Notes under the pieces: model-generated
Seen by the model: the letters and a program-made list of their open reading frames with translations, nothing else
Told to the model about the DNA's origin: nothing
The model's database searches: none
Position numbers and translations under genes: made by a program
Part shown: positions 26,022 to 35,595 of the stretch, piece after piece
Layout of the letters: every line of letters begins with the position of its first letter
Numbering within the stretch: the first letter of the stretch is position 1
Assembly: GCA_020060775.1 (NCBI GenBank)
Contig: JAGUZN010000195.1
Span: 1-54,393, forward strand
Length of the DNA: 54,393 nucleotides
From: Armatimonadota bacterium
GTDB lineage: Bacteria > Armatimonadota > Hebobacteria > CAIYQO01
Direction of reading: 5' to 3'

Positions 26022-26981
26022 ATGCTGCAGAACTTTGAGCGAAAGAACGCGGAGATCCGCACGCGCTTTGCAGCGTTGAAGGCTGAACATCCGGAGCGTT
26101 TCGCCCAACGCTTGAACCTGTCGTGGAGCAACTGGGGCTTCGGGATGGAAGCGCTGGCGACCTCGGCGGCGCGGTTGGCGCAGGCCGGCGTGACCTATAT
26201 CGAATTGCACGGCAACCATTACGGCGCTGATCTGGGATACCGCCCGGCGGAGACGCTGCGGACGCTGGCGGATCACGGCATGACCGTCGGCGGCATCTGC
26301 GGCATGTTCTCTGCGGAGAACGACCTGTCGAGCAACAGCGGGTTGGCACGGCAGGCGGCGGTGGATTACCTGAAACGCACGATCGATTTCGCGCAGGCGG
26401 TGAAGGCAGACTACATCCTGGTGGTGCCCGGCGCAGTGGGGCGCCCGCAGGCCTATGATGCCAGCGAATTCGACCGCTCGGTGCACACGCTGCGCCTGGT
26501 GGCCGACCGCTTTGTAGAGGCGGGAGTGAAGGCGGCGATCGAGCCGATCCGCGCGGCGGAAGTCAGTTTCTGCCATACCATCGCCGATGCCAGGCGCTAC
26601 ATCGCCGCGGTGGACCACCCGGGTGTGCAGCACATCAACGGCGATGTGTATCACATGCAGAGCGAGGAAAGCCATATCGGCATGGCGCTACTGGAGGCCG
26701 GCGAACAGTTGACGAACCTGCACATGGCGGACAGCAATCGCTGCGCACTGGGCGATGGGGCGCTGGATCTGGATACCATCATCATGGCGCTGTACCTGAT
26801 CGGATACAATCGCCCGGGGTGCTACGTGACGCCGGAGCCGCTGGGTCCGGGCGGCGACCCCTATCCCGCCATGCACGGCAAGCCGGACGCGGCGTTGCTG
26901 AACCGGCTGGTGCAGCAGACCGCCAGCTATTTCCGCGATCGTGAGTCTTTCGTGCTTGAGCAGGCCGGCGTGCCGGCGTGA
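26022..26981 (+). CDS. Sugar phosphate isomerase/epimerase-like (xylose isomerase-type TIM barrel)
   Basis: The 319-residue protein matches the AP endonuclease-2/xylose isomerase-like barrel. Likely metal ligands are the Glu in AAIEPIRAAE, the Asp and His in INGDVYHM, the His in NLHMADS, and the Glu in YVTPEPLGPGG. LHMADSNRCALGDGALDLD matches the end of substrate-binding strands in D-psicose/tagatose epimerase relatives. It should isomerise or epimerise a keto-sugar or related polyol in the cytoplasm; the substrate is not determined. The ATG at 26022 has AAAGG upstream, and a longer in-frame start at 25977 is less likely. A weak hairpin closes the transcript. Confidence 0.82.
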   Translation: MLQNFERKNAEIRTRFAALKAEHPERFAQRLNLSWSNWGFGMEALATSAARLAQAGVTYIELHGNHYGADLGYRPAETLRTLADHGMTVGGICGMFSAENDLSSNSGLARQAAVDYLKRTIDFAQAVKADYILVVPGAVGRPQAYDASEFDRSVHTLRLVADRFVEAGVKAAIEPIRAAEVSFCHTIADARRYIAAVDHPGVQHINGDVYHMQSEESHIGMALLEAGEQLTNLHMADSNRCALGDGALDLDTIIMALYLIGYNRPGCYVTPEPLGPGGDPYPAMHGKPDAALLNRLVQQTASYFRDRESFVLEQAGVPA

Positions 26982-27026
26982 AGATCGTTTCTGGTTTCTG
27001 GTTCCTAGTTTCTGGTTGAATCTTTT

Positions 27027-27057
27027 CCCAGCCCCTTCCCTGTGCGGAGTGGCTGGG
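27027..27057. terminator. Possible terminator between convergent genes
   Basis: CCCAGCC (27027-27033) pairs with GGCTGGG (27051-27057), between the isomerase-like gene and the convergent Omp85 gene. TTTCTGG-type short repeats precede it at about 26994-27017. Confidence 0.35.
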
Positions 27058-27088
27058 ACGATGACAATGCATAGGTTTCCAGGCTGTG

Positions 27089-28825
27089 CTAAAACGTGGG
27101 ACCGATGCCGAAGTGGAACTCGTTGTCGCCGTCATCGCTGATGCCGTAGTCGAGGCGCAACTGCCCGATGGCGGTCTGCACGCGCACGCCGAGGCCATAC
27201 CCCAGGTGTAGCTCAAAATTCGGGTCACCAAACTGCTCGGCGAATACCCCACCCCAGGCGTCGCCGATGTCGACAAACGCCACGCCGTAAAGGGATTCGG
27301 TAACCGGCACGCGCAGTTCGGTGTTGAGCACCACGATATTCTCGCCGGGAAAACGATCTTCCGGGAAGCCGCGCAGGTTATCGGCGCCACCCAGGAAGAA
27401 CTGATCGAGCAGCGGCGGGGCGTTGAAGCTGGTGCCGGCGAGCAAGCGCGAGGCCAGCACCCAGGGCAGGCCGGGCTCACGCCCCTCCTCCACCGGGCGG
27501 GCGCGGCGCACCGGCCAGTAACGGCTGACTTCGCCGGAGAGCTTGCTGAAATTCTCGCCGCCGAGGATGCCGGCCTGCTCTACCCGGGCCGCAGAGTAGG
27601 ACCCCCGCACGGGAAAGCCGAGATTGATGCGGGTATCGCGGATGGCGGATAATCCCAGGCTGCGCACATCGGCGCTTTGCAGGATGATGGCGGGGACGGT
27701 TTCGCCTTCTTCGGGCCGCGCGGAGAGGCTGTCGATGCGCAGCGTGCCGTAGAGTGTGGTCACCGGACTGATGGGCCGCCCCACGGTGATGTTGCCGCCG
27801 GTGCGTTCTTCGACGTAATCGAAGATTTCGCCGCCGAACTCCGCCTGGTGGAGGTCTTCACGATCGTAGACATTCACCAGCAGGTTGGTGCCGTCGGAAG
27901 CGATCCACGGATTGAAGTAGGAGAGCTGGTAGACCTCACGGGCGCCGAACTGCACACGCAGGCTGACGCGCTGGGCTTCACCGAAGAGGTTGGCCTCGGA
28001 GAAGTCGACGTAGCCCGAGAAGCCGCCGACATCGCTATAGGTGCCGCCAAAGGCGACGAAGCCGGTGCGGCGTTCACGCACATTGATGACGAGCAGCACG
28101 CTGCCGGGGACTGCTCCGGGTTCGGGAACGGCGGTCACCTCGTCAAAGACGCCCAGTCGCTGCAAATTGGTGAGCGACTGCCGAATATCATTGACGTTGT
28201 ACACATCGCCCACCTCTACCTCGAGCGCACGGAAGATGACATCGGCCTCGGTGCGCTCGTTGCCCTGGATGCGGATCTCGCTGATGGTGGGTTCGGTGAT
28301 AATGAATTCGAGTGTGCCTTCCGGGGTGACATTGAGGTCGGTCACCTCTACCAGCGTATAGCCTTGATCGGCATATGCTTCCTGGATAGCCAGCGCGTCC
28401 TCGCGCACCCGATTGAGGTTCAGGATCTCGCCGGGCTGCGTCTGCACCACTTCCCGCAACGTCTCGTCGCTCAGCACGGTGTTGCCTTCGAACTCCATCT
28501 GTTGCACCACGGGGTTCACTGCCAATGCCACTAACAGTCGAACGCCGCCATTGACCGTTTCCGTGGTGACTTCGACCCGGCGGAACCATCCGAGGGCCTG
28601 GAGGGTGGCCTCGAGCTCGGCCACCTGTCCTTCGGTCACCGGTTGGTCGATGAGCGGGGTGAGAATGGCGTCGACCTGCTGCCGTATCGCCTCCGGCAGC
28701 GGCTCGGCAACCTGGATGACGACGTCACGGATGACCGGCGGTTCGGCATCCTGCGCATTTACCGCCGACGCCATCATGATCGTCACGCACAGGCCGAGCA
28801 AGATCATGCGGCAGAGCACAGGCAT
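27089..28825 (-). CDS. Omp85-family outer-membrane protein (BamA/TamA-like)
   Basis: The 578-residue protein has a signal peptide (MILLGLCVTIMMASAVNAQ) and three POTRA-like domains (about 25-275; for example VVQQMEFEGNTVLSDETL and ISEIRIQGNERTEADVI). A C-terminal 16-strand-type barrel follows, with the loop-6 signature LRGF (GGADNLRGFPEDRF) and a terminal Phe (HFGIGPTF). It inserts or translocates outer-membrane proteins. At three POTRAs and 578 residues it is shorter than five-POTRA BamA and closer to TamA-sized members, so it is either the BamA of a lineage with few POTRAs or a paralog. GGGGG lies upstream of the ATG. This is the strongest evidence that the cell has an outer membrane. Confidence 0.9.
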   Translation of the reverse strand: MPVLCRMILLGLCVTIMMASAVNAQDAEPPVIRDVVIQVAEPLPEAIRQQVDAILTPLIDQPVTEGQVAELEATLQALGWFRRVEVTTETVNGGVRLLVALAVNPVVQQMEFEGNTVLSDETLREVVQTQPGEILNLNRVREDALAIQEAYADQGYTLVEVTDLNVTPEGTLEFIITEPTISEIRIQGNERTEADVIFRALEVEVGDVYNVNDIRQSLTNLQRLGVFDEVTAVPEPGAVPGSVLLVINVRERRTGFVAFGGTYSDVGGFSGYVDFSEANLFGEAQRVSLRVQFGAREVYQLSYFNPWIASDGTNLLVNVYDREDLHQAEFGGEIFDYVEERTGGNITVGRPISPVTTLYGTLRIDSLSARPEEGETVPAIILQSADVRSLGLSAIRDTRINLGFPVRGSYSAARVEQAGILGGENFSKLSGEVSRYWPVRRARPVEEGREPGLPWVLASRLLAGTSFNAPPLLDQFFLGGADNLRGFPEDRFPGENIVVLNTELRVPVTESLYGVAFVDIGDAWGGVFAEQFGDPNFELHLGYGLGVRVQTAIGQLRLDYGISDDGDNEFHFGIGPTF

Positions 28826-28965
28826 AGATCCCCCTTCATGGAGGGTGGCCCCGTATTGGAGAGCCTCCCTCATCACGGATGATACCGAATGCCCGACTCC
28901 GACGATCGGCAACTCTTACACCAGTGTTATAGCGATGTCTTGGGCCCGCGACATGCAGGGATAAC

Positions 28966-29003
28966 GCAAGTGGGCGGAGCCGTTGCCAGCCCCGCCCACT
29001 TGC
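28966..29003. terminator. Hairpin terminator after ilvN
   Basis: A perfect 12-bp stem (28966-28977 with 28992-29003) lies 20 bases past the ilvN stop, on the Omp85 side. No strong T-tract follows on the minus strand. Confidence 0.5.
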
Positions 29004-29022
29004 TGCATAGCTCTCGCAGACC

Positions 29023-29538
29023 CTACGTGCTTTTGGTGCCGCGCACCAGCACCACGCGCCCGCTGCGCACCATCTCCTTGATGCCGTACCCCTTCAGCAG
29101 GTTCTCCAGCGCATCAATTTTGTCGGTGTCGCCGGTGGCCTCAATGGTGATCGTTTTCCCAGCGAGATCGACAATCTTCCCCCGGAAGATATCGACGATT
29201 TGCATCAGTTCCGCACGCTTGCTGGAATCTTCGGCATGCACTTTGATCAGCGCCATCTCACGTGAAATGATCGCATCATTGGTGTGATCAAGCACCTTGA
29301 TGACATCGACCAGCTTGTAGAGTTGTTTGCTGATCTGCTCCAGGATATCCGCCGGACCATCCACCACAATCGTCATGCGCGAAATGGCGGGGTCTTCGGT
29401 GGTACTCACCGCCAGCGAGTCGATGTTGAAACCGCGCCGGGCAAATAATCCCGCGGTGCGCGCCAATACGCCCGAGCGGTTTTCCACGAGGACGCTGATG
29501 GTGTGTTTCATTGTCGGTTCATTGATACTGGTGACCAT
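29023..29538 (-). CDS. ilvN: Acetolactate synthase regulatory (small) subunit
   Basis: The 171-residue regulatory subunit of acetohydroxyacid synthase has the N-terminal ACT domain HTISVLVENRSGVLARTAGLF (about 11-85) and the C-terminal ALS_ss region (about 95-168) ending IKEMVRSGRVVLVRG. It binds branched-chain amino acids and confers feedback inhibition on the large subunit. It starts 12 bases after the ilvB stop, with GGAGG overlapping that stop, so the two are translationally coupled. A later ATG at 29511 lacks a comparable site. Confidence 0.95.
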   Translation of the reverse strand: MVTSINEPTMKHTISVLVENRSGVLARTAGLFARRGFNIDSLAVSTTEDPAISRMTIVVDGPADILEQISKQLYKLVDVIKVLDHTNDAIISREMALIKVHAEDSSKRAELMQIVDIFRGKIVDLAGKTITIEATGDTDKIDALENLLKGYGIKEMVRSGRVVLVRGTKST

Positions 29539-29550
29539 CGTGTTGTCCTC

Positions 29551-31347
29551 CTACTCTAAAATCATGTCGGCCACGCTTTTACCGGCCGGAATCATGGGCA
29601 GGACATTTTCTTCCTGCTCGCAGACAAACTCCATTAACACCGGGCGATCGGTGACCGTCCGTGCTTGTGCGATTGCGGCATCGATCTCCGACATCTTCGT
29701 CACGCGCAACGCCGCTGCGCCGTAAGCCTCCGCCAACTTCACGAAGTCCGGCGAGCCCACGGTAAGGCCGGTTTGCGAGTAACGTTCCTTGAAAAACATC
29801 TTTTGCCACTGGCGCACCATCCCCAGCACGCCGTTGTTCAACAACGCGATACGGATCGGCAGGCGATGGATCACCGCAGTGGCCAGTTCCTGAGAGGTCA
29901 TCTGAAATCCGCCATCGCCGACGAAGCACCAGACTTCTTTGTCCGGATGCCCAAATTGGGCGCCGATCGCCGCCGGCAGTCCGAACCCCATCGTGCCCAA
30001 ACCTGACGATGATAAGAACTGGTTCGGTTCGCGCACCTGGTAATACTGCATCGCCCACATTTGGTGTTGCCCGACGTCGGTGGCCACGATGGCCTCGCCG
30101 TTGGTCGCTTCCCACACGGCGCGAATGACCGCGGGCGACTTGAGCGAACCGTGCATGCCGGTGCACACGGTCGACCCGCATTTCCCCGGGCGATCAAGCG
30201 TGCCGCATTGATGGACGCAGGGAGCATTGCACTGGGCATTCCATTTCAGCGGATACTGTCGCTTCCATTCCGCAATCCTGGCATGCCATGCGGTGAGATC
30301 GTGAAAGCTCTGCGCCAATGGCACTGCCATTTTCAGCAACTCGCCCAACACCTCTTTCGCATCGCCCACCAACGGCACATCGGTGCGCACCACCTTGCCG
30401 ATTTCCGCCGGGTCGACATCAACATGGACGATGCGGGCATTCGGGGCAAAGCGCGAGACATCGCCCGTCACCCGATCGTCAAAGCGCGCCCCGATACAGA
30501 TGATGAGATCCGCCTGGTCCAACGCGTAATTGGCGTACGCCGTGCCGTGCATGCCCGGTGTGCCCAGGCACAGATCATCGACCTCCGGGAATGCGCCTTT
30601 GCCCATCAGCGTCACCGTGACCGGAATGCGCAACAGTCGAGCGAAATTCGTCAACTCTTGCGCGGCGTTGGCGCGCAAGATGCCGCCGCCGACATATAAC
30701 ACCGGTTGCTGCGCCGTCTGTATCTCCTCGACGACGCGGCGAATCATATTACTATTCCCCTTCATCGTTGGCCGATAGCCGCGCAAGCGTATCTCCACGT
30801 CTTCCCAGTGTACCTCGACCATGCCCGAGAGTACGTCCTTCGGCACATCGATGAGTACGGGGCCCGGGCGTCCGGTCCGCGCAATGTAAAACGCTTCGCG
30901 CACCACCTGCGGCAGGTCAGCCGGATCTTTCACCAAATAATTGTGTTTGGTGATGGGCAGGGTAATGCCGGTGATGTCCGCTTCCTGGAAGGCATCTTTG
31001 CCGATGGCAGTCGTCGACACCTGGCCGGTGATCGCCACCATAGGGATGGAGTCCATGTACGCGTTGGCGATGCCGGTCACCAGGTTCGTCGCCCCGGGTC
31101 CCGAGGTACCAATGCACACGCCGACCTTGCCGGTGGCGCGCGCATACCCGTCGGCCGCGTGCGCGGCACCTTGCTCATGGCGAACCAATACGTGGTGGAT
31201 GGGGGAGTCATAGAGCGCGTCGTAGAAGCCCAGTAAGACACCGCCAGGGTAGCCGAAGACGATTTCCACGCCTTCACGTTGCAACCCTTCGAGCAGCGCC
31301 TGAGCTCCGGACATCCGTACGGATGCCCGTGGGGGAGCCGTGATCAT
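29551..31347 (-). CDS. ilvB: Acetolactate synthase catalytic (large) subunit with a Cys-rich insertion
   Basis: The 598-residue thiamine-diphosphate enzyme condenses pyruvate to acetolactate (or acetohydroxybutyrate), the first common step of branched-chain amino acid synthesis. The catalytic Glu is E58 ([15 protein letters not shown]), the FAD-binding middle domain lies about 200-335, and the TPP motif [14 protein letters not shown] (477-490) ends in NN at 504-505. Between the middle and TPP domains, residues 369-400 hold an unusual insert with five cysteines (373, 377, 381, 390, 395; spacing C-x3-C-x3-C-x8-C-x4-C) where the family normally has a short loop. GGAGG precedes the ATG, and a strong promoter lies 76 bases upstream. 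ilvN follows directly. Confidence 0.95.
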   Translation of the reverse strand: MITAPPRASVRMSGAQALLEGLQREGVEIVFGYPGGVLLGFYDALYDSPIHHVLVRHEQGAAHAADGYARATGKVGVCIGTSGPGATNLVTGIANAYMDSIPMVAITGQVSTTAIGKDAFQEADITGITLPITKHNYLVKDPADLPQVVREAFYIARTGRPGPVLIDVPKDVLSGMVEVHWEDVEIRLRGYRPTMKGNSNMIRRVVEEIQTAQQPVLYVGGGILRANAAQELTNFARLLRIPVTVTLMGKGAFPEVDDLCLGTPGMHGTAYANYALDQADLIICIGARFDDRVTGDVSRFAPNARIVHVDVDPAEIGKVVRTDVPLVGDAKEVLGELLKMAVPLAQSFHDLTAWHARIAEWKRQYPLKWNAQCNAPCVHQCGTLDRPGKCGSTVCTGMHGSLKSPAVIRAVWEATNGEAIVATDVGQHQMWAMQYYQVREPNQFLSSSGLGTMGFGLPAAIGAQFGHPDKEVWCFVGDGGFQMTSQELATAVIHRLPIRIALLNNGVLGMVRQWQKMFFKERYSQTGLTVGSPDFVKLAEAYGAAALRVTKMSEIDAAIAQARTVTDRPVLMEFVCEQEENVLPMIPAGKSVADMILE

Positions 31348-31422
31348 ATGCGATTCCTCCGAGATGTCGCCTCGGTCTGTACGCCGTGCATGCAAGCACG
31401 ACGCCCAGCGAAGTGTACCGGC

Positions 31423-31451
31423 AGTATAGCACCATCGGCGCGAATTGCCAA
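31423..31451 (-). promoter_or_regulatory. ilvBN promoter
   Basis: Read on the minus strand, TTGGCA (31451-31446) and TATACT (31428-31423) are 17 bp apart. The leader of about 70 bases contains a CGTGC/GCACG stem (31384-31399) and a CCGAG/CTCGG stem whose right arm touches the Shine-Dalgarno. No Ile/Leu/Val-rich leader peptide is visible. Confidence 0.6.
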
Positions 31452-31485
31452 GTACAGGACGGGTGAGCCGGCGGGCGGGAGGCTG

Positions 31486-33402
31486 TCACTCGGTGTTGCG
31501 CGAGCGCTTTAACGGACAGCCGCTGCCAACTTGCCACGGCCCACCGTGGTTGCCGGCGAGGCAGCAGCGCTCAACAAACCCTCCCCCATTGCGATAGGCG
31601 CGCACCCCGGCAAATCCGTTACGCGAAATGACGCAGCGGATGAGCACCGGCGCGCTTCCGCCGGTGATGGCCACCCCGGACAGTGCGTTGCCGGCAATGG
31701 TGCAACCTTCGAATCGCCCCGCGCCTCCTTCGAATACCCACACGCCCGCACCCTGGCCGTCGCGAATCTGACAATCCGCAAAGGTGGGGCTTGCCGTGGT
31801 GCTGATGGCTACCCCGGAGAAGGCATTGCCCTCGATATCACAGGTCGTGAACCGACCGCCCGCGCCGTTATGCACGATCACCCCTTCCTGTTGATTGTGA
31901 TGCATGCGGCTATTGTTGAAGGAGGGTTGCGCCCCGGCCAGCACGCAGACGCCGGCGAGCCGGTTGTCGGTGATTTCACACTCGTCGAAACTACCCGCGG
32001 TTTCGGCATCCGCGATGCGGATGCCGATGTCTCGTCCCTGTCGAATGCGGCATCCCCTGACCTGCGGTGCCGCTCCGGTACTGAGGGCGATGCCGGCTTG
32101 CGCCTGACCGGCGATCTCACACCCCTCGATGTTGGGGGCGGCCTGGGTATTCACATAGATGCCAAAGTCGTCTCCCCCGGCGATCGTACACTGCCGGATA
32201 TGCGGCGTGCTGCCGCCGCGCACTTCGATGCCGGCGAGCGGGGTGGCAGAGATCATACATTCCTCGATGGTTCCTTTGCCCTGCTGATAGACGAGGATGC
32301 CGTCTTGCTTGCCGTCATGGATGCGGCACTGGCGAATGGTGGGGTTGGCCTGTTTACTGATTTTGATGGCGGCAAGTTGCAGATCGAACAGATCGCACTG
32401 ATCGATCACCCCTTCACCGCTCTCCGTCACCCAGATGCCGCCGGCGACGCCGCCATGGATGCGACAGTGCCGGATGACAGGATTGCCCCCGTGTTGAATG
32501 AGGACGCCGGACGAGCGGTGCCCCCCGATATCGCAGTCCTCGTAGACACCCCGGGCGCGCGTATGGACAAACAAGCCGATATGCTGTCCATCGCACAGAC
32601 GGCAGTGTTGGAAGACCGGTTCACTCTCCTCGCGCACTTCGACATTGGACAGGGCATTGCCGACAATCTCGCAGCGGATAAAGCTGCCGCGCCCTTGTTC
32701 GTGCACCAGTACGCCGCTTTGTTGCCCATCGCGAATACGGCATTCTTCCACGACGGGGTGCGCGCCGCTGCTGATGCGGATTCCAGCCCAGGCATGCGCT
32801 TCGATATCGCACTGTTCGATGCGCGCGGCGGCGTGGTCAGACAGATCAATGCCGGCGCCGCCCCCGCGATGAATGACGCACTGGCGCAACACCGGGTCAG
32901 CCTGTGGGCCATGGATGGCGATGCACGCCGGCGCACTGCCGGAGATATCGCACTGTTCGAGCACCAGATGTCCTTGGGGGATATCGATGGCCGGGCCGTG
33001 TGCTTCCGGGCCGCGCAGGGTCAGCCCCCGCATCAACGCCCGCTCGGTTGCCATGGTTACGCAACTACGCTCAGTGCCCTGTACGACGATGGCGTCGCGG
33101 TCGCCGTGCCCCAGGATTTCCAGCGGCTTGTGCAGGATCAAATGTTCGCGATAGATTCCCGGGCGCACCAGAATACAGGTATCGGGCTGTGCGTGATCGA
33201 TAGCCTCCTGGATGGAGGCGTACTGTCCATCCCCTGCTGCTGACACCACGAGTATGGGCGACAGGAGTCCATCCCCGCCTTCATCCACCTCTTTAGCGAG
33301 GAGAACATCCAGGCCGCGGCGCACGAGTTCGGAGAACCGTTTTGTCAGGCCAAAGGCCTCGGCGGAGGGTGATGGGTCAACCGGGAACTGCTCGGTGCTC
33401 AT
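31486..33402 (-). CDS. Right-handed parallel beta-helix repeat protein
   Basis: The 638-residue protein has a pectinesterase-like opening (ILVVSAAGDGQYASIQEAIDHA, about 50-70) followed by more than 20 rungs of about 23 residues. Each rung follows a pattern such as NPVIRHCRIHGGVAGGIWV or SPTFADCQIRDGQGAGVWV, with a regularly placed Cys/Ile ladder. There is no signal peptide, so it is probably cytoplasmic. The repeats form a carbohydrate-binding-type solenoid, but no catalytic Asp set is evident. The ATG overlaps the stop of the J-domain gene upstream (ATGA), which implies stoichiometric synthesis with it. Proteins of this kind often act as scaffolds; the partner here is plausibly the J-domain protein and Hsp70. 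Confidence 0.88.
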   Translation of the reverse strand: MSTEQFPVDPSPSAEAFGLTKRFSELVRRGLDVLLAKEVDEGGDGLLSPILVVSAAGDGQYASIQEAIDHAQPDTCILVRPGIYREHLILHKPLEILGHGDRDAIVVQGTERSCVTMATERALMRGLTLRGPEAHGPAIDIPQGHLVLEQCDISGSAPACIAIHGPQADPVLRQCVIHRGGGAGIDLSDHAAARIEQCDIEAHAWAGIRISSGAHPVVEECRIRDGQQSGVLVHEQGRGSFIRCEIVGNALSNVEVREESEPVFQHCRLCDGQHIGLFVHTRARGVYEDCDIGGHRSSGVLIQHGGNPVIRHCRIHGGVAGGIWVTESGEGVIDQCDLFDLQLAAIKISKQANPTIRQCRIHDGKQDGILVYQQGKGTIEECMISATPLAGIEVRGGSTPHIRQCTIAGGDDFGIYVNTQAAPNIEGCEIAGQAQAGIALSTGAAPQVRGCRIRQGRDIGIRIADAETAGSFDECEITDNRLAGVCVLAGAQPSFNNSRMHHNQQEGVIVHNGAGGRFTTCDIEGNAFSGVAISTTASPTFADCQIRDGQGAGVWVFEGGAGRFEGCTIAGNALSGVAITGGSAPVLIRCVISRNGFAGVRAYRNGGGFVERCCLAGNHGGPWQVGSGCPLKRSRNTE

Positions 33403-34163
33403 CTCCCTTCCTTTCCCGCGGCGGCGAGGGCATCAGCTGCTTCGCGAATTTTCAGATCAAGTCGCGCGGCCAATTGGGTAAGGACATCGACGCCGACAGC
33501 CGCGGCGTCGTCGACGCGCGCTTTCAGGCATGCGAGGTCGGAGGCGCGTAAGGCGGCAATTTCATCAGTGATGTGGCCCAGGCGGGCGGTGAGTTGCGCG
33601 ATCTGGCGAATGGTGCGTACAAGGTCAGCGCCTGCTCCACTGCCGTCGACCATTTCGGGACGCCCTTCCCAGGAGGCGAGGATCGCCTGCAACCGGCGCA
33701 TGTCGCCGCGCGCATAGGCGGCATTCACTTCGCCCATCAGTCGTTGGCGCCGTGTACGCTCATCCTCATCGACTACCAGATCCGGGTGCATGGCTTTGGC
33801 CGCTTCACGAAAGAGGCGTTTGATCTCTTCTCTATCATCAGCGGGGACAGGGGATCGGTGCGTGGCAACAACGGCCGCTCGCCGTGTTTCCGCGGCAAAG
33901 GCCTCGGCGTTCTCGGCATGCTGCTGCACTTGCGGGTCGGGCAGGCTTTCCGGGTGTTGTAGTGATCGCAGCCGGGCATCAAGTGCATCGAGTTCTGCAT
34001 AGCGCACGCCGACCTGGCTCAGATACCGTTGCTCGAATTCCTGCAGTTCGACACGATAATTGGTCAGCTCACATTCGCGTTGCGCGAGCAGTGTTCCCAA
34101 ACGCTCGATCTCTGCGCGTTTGAGGGCCAGTTCATGTTCTTCGGGCAATAGATGCCGTTTCAT
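33399..34163 (-). CDS. Coiled-coil J-domain protein
   Basis: The 254-residue protein starts with a long coiled coil (about 8-75, heptad-rich ALKRAEIERLGTLLAQRECEL). A short J domain lies at about 108-165, with the HPD tripeptide intact at 126-128 (REAAKAMHPDLV) preceded by the usual KRLFRE helix. A second helical region follows (about 175-250). An intact HPD means it can stimulate an Hsp70 ATPase, unlike the J-like protein at 2908. GAGGAG precedes the ATG at 34163. The stop overlaps the start of the beta-helix gene by 4 bases, and the rhomboid gene lies 168 bases upstream on the same strand. Confidence 0.82.
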   Translation of the reverse strand: MKRHLLPEEHELALKRAEIERLGTLLAQRECELTNYRVELQEFEQRYLSQVGVRYAELDALDARLRSLQHPESLPDPQVQQHAENAEAFAAETRRAAVVATHRSPVPADDREEIKRLFREAAKAMHPDLVVDEDERTRRQRLMGEVNAAYARGDMRRLQAILASWEGRPEMVDGSGAGADLVRTIRQIAQLTARLGHITDEIAALRASDLACLKARVDDAAAVGVDVLTQLAARLDLKIREAADALAAAGKEGR

Positions 34164-34331
34164 CCGTGACTCCTCTATGCGAAGCAGGATGTGTCGTCAT
34201 ACTCCGGTGTCGGGCCATACCTTCGTGGATGATATTCGCTGTTGCCCCTGCGCGCGCCTGCTGAGGGGGCATGTTGGCATCCGTGTGTCCCGCAAATTAT
34301 TCGTACCGCTTGAGTCGTCTGGCGAATGTTG

Positions 34332-35573
34332 TCAGGAACCCGCGGGGGTAATTTCGCGGAGCCGTCGCCGGGCCATGGGAGCAAACGATGAGTGCGGGTA
34401 CTCATCCAGCAAGTTCTGCAGCAGTTTGCGCGCCATTTCCAGATCGCCGAGTTGCTGGGTATATAACGCCGCGGCACGCATTAACGCTGTTTCAGCTTCA
34501 CTGCTGCGCCGGTATTGCTCGATGACGAGCATAAAGGCCTGCGCTGCCTCTTCATGGTGGCCGGTGTATTGCAATGCCGAGGCCAGGGTCATTTGCTCGC
34601 GCGGTGAAAAGGTCGCATCAGGAAAGGCGCGCAGGATATTCAGGTAGGCAATGGCGGCACGGTCGGCTCGCCCACGACGGAGGAAGCCGGTGATCGCCTG
34701 CGTGTACAGGTGGCGACTACGTTCACGATCGCCCTCCACCATCATCAGGGCGGCGAGGGCCTCCTGGATTTCCGGGTCACCAGGATGCTCGGCCAGCAAG
34801 CGGTGTAATTCCTGCCGGGATCCGGCCGTCACGCCATTGGTGGTCGTCGACCGCTCGGTGTGTTCCAACAGATGCTCGCGCCGCGCGTCGCGCACCGATT
34901 TGACGAGCAGGGCGGCGAGGATGCCGAGGCCGAGGCCTCCCAGATGCGCCCAGTGGGCGATATGGTCGTTGACGCCCTGGCTGAGATTGGTGATGCCGAT
35001 GGTGAGTTCCATCAACGAGACAACCCCAACATACACCCACAGCGGAATCCAATAGGCGCCGAGGGGAATGGGGATGCCGAACGCATAGAGGCAGGGTACG
35101 GTATGAATACGGATGTGATAGTGCCGGAACGCCGCCAGGCCGGTGATGCCGAAGATGGCGCCGGAGGCTCCGATGAGCGCCGTCGCCTGCGACTCGTGGA
35201 AGACCAGTTGTGCGACTGCCGCGTGCAGCAGGGTGGCGGCCACGAGGCTGGCGATGTATACGAGTGAGAAGAGGGCGCTGCCGATGCTCGATTCCAGCAC
35301 AGTGCCGATGATCCAGAGCAAGAGCAGGTTTGACAGGACATGGAAGATATCGGTGTGGAGGAATGCATGGGTGAAGAGCGTCACTATATTCGGATCGTTG
35401 AGGGTGAAGCCCCAGTGCTGGGTGACCAGCATGATTTCGTACGGACTCAAGCGCAAAGTGCTGATATAGATCAGCAGGATGGTGAGACACAGGCCGTACG
35501 TGACATAGGGCACCGCCCGCAGGGTGCGGTCGGTACGGAGCGGCAGCAGAATGATGGAAAAAGGCAGCGCCAT
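34332..35573 (-). CDS. Rhomboid-family intramembrane serine protease with C-terminal TPR region
   Basis: The 413-residue protein has six or more membrane segments in the first 230 residues. The rhomboid dyad is S137 (IGASGAIFG) and H210 (HWAHLGGLGLG), with the N-terminal HAFLHTDIFHVLSNLLLL motif. The enzyme cleaves membrane proteins within the bilayer. A soluble C-terminal part (about 255-413) has TPR-like helices (RSRHLYTQAITGFLRRGRADRAAIAYLNIL and following) that may recruit substrate. The ATG at 35573 begins MALPFSIILLPL; longer in-frame starts add hydrophilic sequence that overlaps xerD. It lies 22 bases after xerD, so the two are probably co-transcribed. Confidence 0.9.
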   Translation of the reverse strand: MALPFSIILLPLRTDRTLRAVPYVTYGLCLTILLIYISTLRLSPYEIMLVTQHWGFTLNDPNIVTLFTHAFLHTDIFHVLSNLLLLWIIGTVLESSIGSALFSLVYIASLVAATLLHAAVAQLVFHESQATALIGASGAIFGITGLAAFRHYHIRIHTVPCLYAFGIPIPLGAYWIPLWVYVGVVSLMELTIGITNLSQGVNDHIAHWAHLGGLGLGILAALLVKSVRDARREHLLEHTERSTTTNGVTAGSRQELHRLLAEHPGDPEIQEALAALMMVEGDRERSRHLYTQAITGFLRRGRADRAAIAYLNILRAFPDATFSPREQMTLASALQYTGHHEEAAQAFMLVIEQYRRSSEAETALMRAAALYTQQLGDLEMARKLLQNLLDEYPHSSFAPMARRRLREITPAGS

Positions 35574-35595
35574 GTATTGATCACGTTCAGCGCGG

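Noticed and set aside
31531-33243. Long plus-strand frame opposite the beta-helix gene
   Set aside because: The regular 23-residue rung pattern is on the minus strand; the opposite frame mirrors the repeats without a sensible protein.
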